A stretch of DNA of 11,977 bases from Stephanodiscus triporus (lineage: Eukaryota; Bacillariophyta; Thalassiosirophyceae; Thalassiosirales; Thalassiosiraceae). Position 1 is the first letter of the stretch; every line of letters begins with the position of its first letter. Below the pieces are notes generated by a model. That model worked only from the letters and a program-made list of their open reading frames with translations. It was not told where the DNA came from and did not search any database. Positions 1 through 7,800 of this stretch are shown here, piece by piece. The translations under genes and the position numbers were made by a program. The stretch is taken from positions 1 to 11,977 of the forward strand of contig JALLAZ010000796.1 of assembly GCA_036939755.1 (NCBI GenBank), read 5' to 3'.

Positions 1-133
1 GCAAAATTCCTACGCCAGCAGCTGCTGGCGGTACGCCAGAAAATACCTACACCCCCATCTATCCATCCTCCCATCCCTTCTTCTTTTCGTTTGGCTCTAC
101 ATTTCATAATAACATCATCACACACAGAGAGAG
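1..133 (+). promoter_or_regulatory. Upstream region / 5' leader of the hydrolase gene
   Basis: This stretch precedes the first in-frame ATG at 134. An in-frame TAA at 110-112 shows that the reading frame does not extend further upstream. It holds an 18-bp perfect palindrome (13-30) and a pyrimidine-rich stretch at about 55-90 that may lie near the transcription start. No TATA box is convincing. The promoter role is inferred from position only. Confidence 0.35.
13..30. repeat. 18-bp perfect palindrome with E-box core
   Basis: The sequence CGCCAGCAGCTGCTGGCG is its own reverse complement, with the E-box hexamer CAGCTG at its centre (19-24). The right arm CTGGCG (25-30) can also pair with CGCCAG at 34-39, and TACGCCAG occurs twice (11-18 and 32-39). 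It lies about 105 bp upstream of the hydrolase start codon, so a dimeric transcription-factor site is possible but unproven. Confidence 0.6.
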
Positions 134-3100
134 ATGTCATCGTCGTCGTTTTGCCCACAGGGCGAAGCGGACGACCTGCACGCCGGGATCGGGCGCGGCG
201 AGAGAAAGAAGACGAAGACGGCGCTAGATGTCTCCGCACAAGTCTTCCTGGATCATCTCGGCCTGCCGATGATGCATCCGCTCTGCAACTACGGCGGTGG
301 CGGCGGCGACGGCGACGGCGGCGCGGAGGCAGATGATCGGGAGATCGAGTACCTCGCCTCGCGAATTGACGCGGGCAGCATCTTCGAGCTTCCCCACCCC
401 GACGCCGCCGCCAGGCTTGGGGGGGGCACCGCGTCTTCGTCTTCGTCTTCATCGACGACGATGCCCCCGCCGCCAATGATAGGGTCCACGCCCCTGCTGG
501 AATTGCACGACCACTCCGTGTCCGAACTGCTTTTGACCCTGACCACCATGACGGCGCCCACCCTCGCGATGATGGAATTGTGGTTGCGCTTTTTCGCGAT
601 ATTCTTGTGTCCTATGTGCCTGTGCTACTCGATACAACGTGAAATCGTTGGCATCGCGGCAAACGCGACTGCGGCGGGAGCAGCCGAGGGAAGAACTGCA
701 CCGACAACGAAAACGACAGAAACAACCAGGGATAGTTGCGAGACAAGTAATGAGAAATCGGCGAATGACAAGGACATCAATAACGCGCAGGGTGAAAGGA
801 AAGGAGACGGCGATGTAACGACGACGACGACGACGACGATGCAACGTGCCGTTTGCGTCGTGGGATTGGCAAGCTCGGCGGTAATATTCACCGACTCTTT
901 ATACGTCTACGAATACGGACGATGGTTCGGGATGTCGCTTTTTGTGTTGTCGAGTATGATGGCTGTTAGGTGCGCCTTTTCTGCACCCACGTCTCTTGCG
1001 ACCACTGTCTATCGATGCGCGATTACTCTACTAATCGCCATAACGATCATCGTATATATGAAATCGGACGGCGGGGATGTGACGTTGGAAATCAATCTCT
1101 CTACACTCCGACATTTCTCAGCCTTGCGCCATGCCAGCAAGGATTCTGCTGCCGCGGCCGACATTGTTCTGAAATCCCACAAAAATCCACTACGATCAAT
1201 CTCCCACCCTGGCATTGATCTACCTAGTATCGATGAGGGTCTCTACCGCTCCAAGTCAAATACTCTCATCGCCTCCATCGTCTCGCACTGGCCGGAATCC
1301 TCTCGAACGTATGATGTTGAGAATGGTGCCACGCCCTACCTGGTCAACGGCGATCAGCGTACCGGTATACCTTTTGTACTGAATAGGGTGGAAGATCAGG
1401 AGTACGTGCGAGTCTGGACACGAAATCAGTACGATGGAGAGTATTTGGCATTGGATATCGCCTTCCCGTATTCGACTCATATAAATAATATTCGATCAAA
1501 TTTAGAAGAAGTCAAAGAAGGACAGCAACACTTCAAGCACGATGATGAAATGATACAAACAATGATGCTCGTCCATGATCTTACCAGGCCGGTTTATTTG
1601 CTGTTGCATGGTCTCAATGGCGGCAGTCATGAACAATATATGTAAGTATATATTGATTAGAAGTAAGAGGTTCGAACGTCCGAAACGATTGTTGCTAATG
1701 AACCTTGCTCTCGTTTTCCTGCTCTTTTGTCCTCATTTTATATAGAAAGGACATGGTCAGGCGACGAAGGGAAGAGGGTAGTACCGTAGTCGTGCTAATC
1801 GCCCGGGGTATGATGGATACGCGATTGGTTCAGTGGAATACCTTCCACGGAGCACGAACAGGTGACGTCGATGTCGCGGCCCGGGCGCTGAGGGATGGAT
1901 TGACCTCCCTCGCTGATGCCCACCATCGTCAACAACGTCAAATATTGGCCGGAGTTGGATACTCAATGGGTGAGAGAGTAGATACATCGTTTCTTTTCAC
2001 ATTTGGCTCCAGACTTTTGTCGTCGTTTTGTTAAACGTGTCATTATTCTTATTTCGTATTCTGATTAAGATGCTTGATTTCAGAGCGATGGTTGCTAATG
2101 AATCATATTCTCTTGCTACCAATCTTTTTTCCTCGTATTTATATTTAGGTGCCATCATTCTTTCCAATTATGTCGCTCGATCAGGTAAGGGTTTGTCGGT
2201 CTCGTCATCATTTGATGGAACTAATCCCTGACTAATCCTCTGGTGTTGCTCGTTAAGGTTCGCATTGTGGTGGGTATACATTTACTGGTGTTCTTGTAAT
2301 TTTCAGGTTCTAGTCATTCACGCATCTTTTTTCGTCCTACATATTCAGCTCTCGATGCTGCCATGTCCATTAGCGGTGGTTTAGACATGCGTCAGCAAAT
2401 TAATGCCAAGAGAAGTATGAGGCTCTGGCAACCTATCCTTACGTTTGGTTTGAGGGAGGATATTATCCTGGGAAAGTATGGACGACACTATAAGGCTAGG
2501 CTGACGAAGGATCAGTTGTTGGGTTTACTGCGTGCGACGTCTATTTCGGTGCGTCGACATACGACTGTAATATCGATGGCTCTCAAGGCTTTCTTTTTTT
2601 CCTTATGCAATGTGATCCACCCCCCCCCCCCCCTCTGCTTTCTAAAAGGTCCTTGATGTAGAGGCCATTGTGACTTACAACTCTTTTGACAGTCTATTGC
2701 ACTACTACTCCGAGATGTCTGCTATGGGAGATCGAGAGCCCGAATTCCAACTCTTTGACCAGTCAGAGTCGGTGTCTACGGATAACGAGTGGGGCAGGGT
2801 CGGAAATGTATCGATTCCATTCACAGTCCTCCAAGCTCTAGATGATCCCCTTGTTGGATGGCGTACGGTTGGGACAAAAGATCCGCAGGGACTGGCAAAT
2901 TCTGGTTCTGGAAATGTCATGCTGCTGCTCACCAAGGCGGGGGGGCATGTGGTGAGATTTAGAGACATTCATGATATTATTGGCGACTGTTTCACTTCAA
3001 ACTTACATTTCAACTATTGAAAAATGATTATTTGCATTGCCATGGCTCTTATAACTGTTTCTGAAAGGGCTGGCCGTTAGGTAAAAATCCTGCGAAATAT

Positions 3101-3187
3101 TCGTGGGAATGGATGAATAATGCTGCAAGAGATTTTGTCGTCGCTGTAGACATTGCAATAAACAAAGTCGGTCGTGACTTATCTTGA
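134..3187 (+). CDS. Alpha/beta-hydrolase, YheT/EMB8/ABHD-like, with multi-TM N-terminal extension
   Basis: Six exons: 134-1641, 1746-1969, 2149-2184, 2307-2548, 2649-2951 and 3068-3187, joined in frame into 810 aa. The C-terminal half is a serine hydrolase of the ABHD1/3-EMB8-YheT group. It has the oxyanion-hole motif HGLNGG (residues 492-497), nucleophile elbow GYSMG (Ser576), ALDDP (Asp735/736) and GGHVGW (His770), which gives a complete candidate triad. Family members are lipid esterases or lipases, so a lipid or acyl ester substrate is likely; the exact substrate is unknown. The roughly 400-residue N-terminal region is unusual. It is low in complexity (poly-Gly, poly-Ser, seven Thr at 229-235) and has hydrophobic, probably membrane-spanning segments at about 146-167, 238-256, 264-282 and 288-309, suggesting a membrane-anchored enzyme. 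The start is the first ATG after the in-frame TAA at 110. The fold is secure; the exact N-terminus is less so. Confidence 0.92.
818..838 (+). repeat. (ACG)7 microsatellite encoding poly-Thr
   Basis: Seven perfect ACG codons encode Thr229-235 of the hydrolase, just before a hydrophobic segment. The region belongs to the disordered linker between the predicted first and second membrane segments. Length variation between strains would be expected. Confidence 0.85.
1642..1745 (+). other. Intron 1 of the hydrolase gene (104 bp)
   Basis: The donor is GTAAGT and the acceptor TATATAG. Reading through gives an immediate stop (TAA at 1643-1645). Splicing after AT (1640-1641) with A1746 makes an Ile codon and continues the hydrolase fold as QYI-KDMV. 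A candidate branch point TGCTAAT lies at 1693-1699. Confidence 0.9.
1970..2148 (+). other. Intron 2 of the hydrolase gene (179 bp)
   Basis: The donor is GTGAGA and the acceptor ATTTAG. It splits the Gly codon of the nucleophile elbow (GYSM-G), and splicing restores GYSMGAIILSNY. The candidate branch point TGCTAAT at 2093-2099 sits in a stretch shared with intron 1. Confidence 0.9.
2185..2306 (+). other. Intron 3 of the hydrolase gene (122 bp)
   Basis: The donor is GTAAGG and the acceptor TTTTCAG. Splicing joins ARS-G and SSHSRIFF in frame, splitting a Gly codon after its first base. Two CTAATCC stretches (about 2220-2238) are candidate branch sites. Confidence 0.88.
2549..2648 (+). other. 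Intron 4 of the hydrolase gene (100 bp)
   Basis: The donor is GTGCGT and the acceptor CTAAAAG. Splicing is phase 0 and joins ATSIS to VLDVEAIV. The 3' part contains a run of 14 cytosines (2620-2633) in the polypyrimidine region. Confidence 0.85.
2620..2633 (+). repeat. C14 homopolymer in intron 4
   Basis: Fourteen consecutive cytosines sit 13 bases before the AG of the 3' splice site, acting as part of the polypyrimidine tract. The run is prone to sequencing error and replication slippage, so its length is uncertain. Confidence 0.85.
2952..3067 (+). other. Intron 5 of the hydrolase gene (116 bp)
   Basis: The donor is GTGAGA and the acceptor CTGAAAG. Splicing joins GGHV to GWPLGKNP, completing the catalytic-His motif GGHVGW and the C-terminal helix with the WEW signature. 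Reading through instead ends at a stop at 3018-3020 and loses that helix. Confidence 0.88.
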
Positions 3188-3591
3188 ACGTGGGCGATCA
3201 AAATGCGACAGTGGTTCTCGGACATTTTTAATAACAAATCCCTTCCAAACTTCTTAGTTGTATTGGTATCAAATGCTGCAATAACGATGTAGCGTTTTTT
3301 TTTTAGAACGCTTCTTTTCGTCCACCAAAGTGAATTGTTCTTTTAGTAACCACTTATGGTCTGTTACATATTCCTCGGGCAATGGAAGTCTGGGAGTTGT
3401 GGGACTTTGGCATATGTGGTTCGTACTAAGGTGTAACTGTAACCCTCAGAATCATTTACTAATCACCTGGCCAGCATAGCAGCCCTTTCTGCTTCCAGAC
3501 TGTCTTCCCAAATCTTTTTGCACTCCATCCTTTGTGCTCCCTTTTCCAAATATCATTGTGATCTGTCTCCAAAAAGGCTGAATGGGGCTAT
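3188..3591. other. Convergent intergenic region (404 bp)
   Basis: This is AT-rich DNA between the 3' ends of two convergent genes. It contains a T10 run (3295-3304). It should hold both 3' untranslated regions. On the minus strand, directly beyond the fucosyltransferase-like stop, one frame shows two short open stretches broken by stops (about 3541-3466 and 3465-3370). They could be decayed coding sequence, but I could not match them to the GT23 C-terminus. Confidence 0.5.
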
Positions 3592-4707
3592 CTACTCCAT
3601 CACTGTGGTTGCAGGGAGATAGGAGGTGAGTCTGTCGTCCGTCAATATCAGCACGGCATCCTCCCGGCCGATCTCACCCACGCGGATGAAATCGATGAGT
3701 CCTATGTATTTCCGATACGATCCTATGGGTATTCCGGAATCGCCCCGTCGAACGTGTATGACGGTGCAGTTGTTGTCCAATTTTTCGATGTTTGATACGT
3801 CATTTATTTGCCGTTGAATATGGTACATCGCCCGATGATTGAATCGCATCAGGTATTCGTACATCCACTTATAGTTCGGCATGGATGACCGAGCCTCGTC
3901 GACGGGGTCATTGACGCCACAGGTATTCATGCAATTTCCGATGGGCAGTATATAACAATTCAGGCTCGTGTCGTTACAGAACCCCCAACTGGATGTGTCG
4001 TTCGTCGCGTACATCCATCTTGACGAGGACCTGAGCTTGTTGAGTTGATACGGCCTGTTCCTTCCGAAGGCCGTGACGAAGCCGTCCATCACGACCTTGA
4101 TCGACTTGCCCATCCCGGAGCTGACTTGTAGATTTTGCAACAGATCGGGACAATCCCGGCTTCTCGACAACGCCCGCGCCGTAGTACGAAGATCACCGCC
4201 ACCGTCGTCGTCCGCCGCCGCCTCCGCCGCCGCCCCCCATTGCAATTCGTACAATCTTCTGAAGAAGGTCGCCTTCTCCCCCTCGAATTTGGACAAACAA
4301 TACACGTCGAGCTCGCTCCGCGTCACCCCCCAGTCGGGGTGGTGCGTCCGCCATTCGTCGAGGTCGACGCTCCACGAGAAACAGCATTCGCCGCCGCCGT
4401 CGCCTCCGTCGCCGTTGTTGTTGTATAGACATTTCATTGCGGAATAGGGGGCGGGAGAATGATTTGCCGCCTCCCGAACCTCCTCCCCGGCGCTGCCGCG
4501 CGCATTGGCGTCCTCGTCGACGTCGCCGTCGACCGGCGGCACCATGAGCCCCGTCTCGTCGTGGAGGAGGACGTGGCGCACGAAGGAGACGGCGAGGCCG
4601 AGGTAGAGACATAGGACGAAAAGGGTCGTCGACACGAGGAGACAATGGAGAGTCGATGCGCTCCACCTCCTCGTCGACGACTTCTTCGTGGATTGATATT
4701 GCACCAT
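3592..4707 (-). CDS. GT23-like (alpha-1,6-fucosyltransferase-type) type II membrane protein, probably C-terminally truncated
   Basis: This is a single open frame of 371 aa. The start is fixed by an in-frame TAG at 4738-4740 just upstream of the only nearby ATG (4707). A short cytosolic tail is followed by one membrane anchor (about 20-46) and a luminal part, the layout of a Golgi type II glycosyltransferase. HVRRGD (318-323) after TVI matches the GDP-fucose-binding motif of GT23 enzymes (FUT8, NodZ) and of related diatom proteins. The downstream LTDD (355-358) matches their next conserved block. SSGMG (196-200) is the expected upstream glycine-rich element. Possible N-glycosylation sites are N82, N236, N245 and N313. 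The frame stops 13 residues after LTDD, whereas GT23 enzymes run on by about 100 residues or more. No matching exon was found downstream. It is therefore a truncated gene, a decaying copy or a gene with an unrecognised intron. The family call is fairly sure; activity is doubtful. Confidence 0.8.
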   Translation of the reverse strand: MVQYQSTKKSSTRRWSASTLHCLLVSTTLFVLCLYLGLAVSFVRHVLLHDETGLMVPPVDGDVDEDANARGSAGEEVREAANHSPAPYSAMKCLYNNNGDGGDGGGECCFSWSVDLDEWRTHHPDWGVTRSELDVYCLSKFEGEKATFFRRLYELQWGAAAEAAADDDGGGDLRTTARALSRSRDCPDLLQNLQVSSGMGKSIKVVMDGFVTAFGRNRPYQLNKLRSSSRWMYATNDTSSWGFCNDTSLNCYILPIGNCMNTCGVNDPVDEARSSMPNYKWMYEYLMRFNHRAMYHIQRQINDVSNIEKLDNNCTVIHVRRGDSGIPIGSYRKYIGLIDFIRVGEIGREDAVLILTDDRLTSYLPATTVME

Positions 4708-4875
4708 GATATTCCGCCCGCCTCCCCCGCCAGGTATCTAATGTCTAAAATGTGTCCTCGGCCGATGGCGGCGGTCATTGTCGACGGTGACAACGACTGC
4801 CGGATGGAGTGGGCCAGAGAGGAAGACTATCGTATGGTACGGACAGACTTAAATATCATCAACAACAACATCATC
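4708..4875. promoter_or_regulatory. Candidate bidirectional promoter between divergent genes
   Basis: The fucosyltransferase-like start codon (4707, minus) and the preferred start of the chromatin-adaptor gene (4876, plus) are 168 bp apart. The sequence becomes AT-richer than the flanking coding DNA and carries ATCATCAACAACAACATCATC-like leader sequence just before 4876, similar to the AACATCATCA found before the hydrolase start at 134. Promoter function is inferred from position. The plus-strand frame is open throughout, so part of this could be coding instead. Confidence 0.4.
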
Positions 4876-7800
4876 ATGTCCTCCTCCTCCTCCTCCTCCT
4901 CCGAGCCCAACGCCCGAACGACGACGACGGCAACGACGACGACAACGACGACGGCAGCCCTGTCGTCGGAGATGCGCCGCGCCCGGGACTACGTCACCCT
5001 CGTCAAGTCAGCCCTCGGCCAAAAGTCGGCCAAGTACCGGAATTTCCTCCTCATCCTCGGGATGTACAAGCGACGGGAGCTTTCGCCAAGCGAAGTCGTC
5101 GATCGGATATCGGACCTGTTCCTGCGAGGATCGGTAGCAGTCGACGGCGTCGCGATGGGGGATGAGTTGATGGCGGGATTCGACGCCTTCCTCCCCCCGG
5201 AATACCGAATGTCGGGGTCGATGGGGGGGGGACGGGGACGGGGCGACGGCGGCGTCGGCGTCTGTGACGACAAGGAGGAGGAGGGAAAGGAGGGAAAGGA
5301 GGGAAAGGAGGGAAAGGAGGGAAAGGAGGAGGAAGAGGAGGAGGAGGAAAAGGAGGGAGATCGCGCTGGCGTCGGACACGAGCGGGAAGGTGCCGGGACA
5401 CGAATCGGCGCGGGGAGTCGTGAGAACGACGGCGGGGATATTGAAGACGGGGGGGATCGAATTCGCCCTCGTAGGGCGAGGACGAAGCGGCCGCGCGTCG
5501 ACGATCAGGGCGGGGGTGGGATGTCCCAACCCTCGCGTCCATTGCCCGACCGACGACGGCGGGGCACGTTCGGGGACGTCGACGCGACGGGCGTCGACGC
5601 GACGTCCTCCGCCTCCGCGGGCTACGCCCCCATGGACGCCGCCGTCGCCGACAATATCGCATCGACGGAGATCATACTCTCGCCGCCTTTCGTCGATCCG
5701 TCGTCCGATTTGCTGCACGGCGATTTCAATCCCGTGCGCGTCGCGCATCGCGACCGTCGTGACGACCCCGTCAAAAACGACAACAACGACCACGATGCTT
5801 CCGCGCAACGACGACGGCACCAACAAAAACTACAGCAGCAGCAGCCTCAACAACAGAAACACGCCGACGAGTACTATGACGGCGTCCCCGTCGATTGCAA
5901 GCTCTGCAACGGCAGGCGAGATGCGATTGCGATCGCCAACAACGAGCCTGTGCTGCTCTGCGAACAGAGGGGATGTAACGCCGAGTATCACCTTGGCTGC
6001 CTGTACGAATGCCGTCCGAGGCTCTTTCGAAAGAGGAAAGAGGAAGCGGAGGCCGAGGTGACTACTTGGAATGCTAACGCCAACGGCGATGTCGCGTCCG
6101 AAGGCGACGTCGCGTCCGACGGCGACGACGACGGCGATGATCGCGTCGACGACGGCGCCGCGGGTGGAGTCGGTCCCGGACCGCCGTTGTCGACGGGACG
6201 GCAGCTCGCGATACCGGCCGGCGAGGTCTACTGCGCCGAGTGCCACTCCATGGGCGCTGCGTCCGTGCTCGCCGGGTATTTCGACAAGGTCGACTTCGAG
6301 CGCTCGCACTTCTCCTGCAATCGCGCTTACGTCACCGCCCTCCTCGAGAAGCACATGAGGGAAAATCCAGACGGGAACGTCGTCGACAACACTGACAATG
6401 AAGACAGGGGTACTACGGCGATCCACCAACGGCGATTGAAGAGTATGCCACGGAGCGAATTGTGGTACGCACACGAATTGCATCGTCTGGCGACGATGTC
6501 GTTGCGCTCGACGACCGACGGCGGAAACGACAACGGAGACCGCAAGAAGGAGGCGGATCGCAGCGATCAGTGCGATGACGGTCTGGATAACGTCAAGATA
6601 GAGGGGGACGAGAAAGACAGGGACGAGGGCTCGGCGGAATTTTTGGTCGGCAAGTCCGTGACACTCTACAACAATCTGGACAACGAGTACCACGTGGGTC
6701 GCATCGTCGATTGGCGCGCTTGTACTGTTTACCCCCGCCGATTGACGCCCCCCAGACCCGCGAATCGCAACCGAAATGGAAGCGCTCGCGACGACATCAA
6801 TCGCCCTGGCTGCGGCGGCGTCGGCATTCGCATCGAAGATCTTCAATACTACGGCGTGGGGCCGTTGTCCACTTGCGAATTCCTCGTCCGATTCCCCCCC
6901 GGGCTGCAAGGACGCAGGAAAGGACTGTTGCGTTGGATCATGCTCGAGGAGCACAGCCTGGCCGTTGGCATTTCGCTGATACAGGGCAAGACGTCTAAAC
7001 CCAAAGGCGGTGGTGGCATGTGGAAGCCCGCCATGATATTGGCACGTAGCGCGTTGGAATTGGTCGCGATACGCCCTCTCCTGTGCGAGGACGAACGCGG
7101 CAATTTGTTCGGCACCATGGGGAGAGAGAAGAACACGGGAGGAGAAGGGACGAAGGAGGAGTCGATTGCCAACGTCGACAAAAAGTGGGCGCTCGCTTCG
7201 TTCTTTGGGGAGTCTCAGCATGCCTTATTGCATTTGCCGTACGAGGCGCGCGGTCTTCTCGAACGAGAACGGGTGGATAATGTCGTGAAAGTTACATCAA
7301 TGTCGAGGGCAGGTGAGAAAGACGCCATAGACGAAATATCACCGAATTCCGCAAGGGGTACTGTGTCAAGTAGCAGGGTGGGGGAGGCTGGTGGGAATGG
7401 TGAACTCGACGAGCGTTCGTATGGAGAATACACACAGCAGTCTAAGGAAGGAGAAAATGATGTTCCCTCCTCATTGCGCAGCCCGTTGGCCTCGGTTGAC
7501 GTTCCTTTGGCCCTGGCACTGGCAGAGCAAAGCGAGCGCGAACGTTGCAAGGCGTGGAGCAGACTTATTCTACACAGATCCGACCATCCTCTTGCCTTGC
7601 TTTCGTACGATGAATACTCGGTGCAGCTACATCTTGAGAAGGGCGTATTGCCAGTGATGAATGGTAGCAGGGCATCCAAATCCGACCGCGGTGAAACATC
7701 AAGCATTACAAAGAGGAGTGTTCGACCGTTGTTAGAGCGGGGGTTGGATCGCATGTGGCTTGCTCAACTAATGGCAAAATTTTCTGGTTCGGGTGAACAG

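Noticed and set aside
1669..1681. GGTTCGAAC resembling a tRNA T-loop
   Set aside because: It lies inside intron 1 and no acceptor stem, D-arm or anticodon arm can be drawn around it.
2670..3020. Unspliced reading through GGHV into VRFRDIHDIIGD
   Set aside because: Splicing at 2952 and 3067 restores the family motif GGHVGW and a typical C-terminal helix, while reading through ends in an unrelated tail.
3049..3237. 62-aa minus-strand frame over the last hydrolase exon
   Set aside because: It is antisense to exon 6, whose plus-strand reading completes the hydrolase C-terminus (GWPLGKNP...).
5008..5826. 272-aa minus-strand frame with a long Leu/Ser run
   Set aside because: The Leu-rich part is only the complement of the GA-rich repeat, so it is a composition artefact and not a membrane protein.
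5830..7221. 463-aa open frame on the minus strand inside the PAH/PHD gene
   Set aside because: It is antisense to a frame with clear domains, shows no recognisable motif of its own, and long antisense frames are expected in GC-rich coding DNA.
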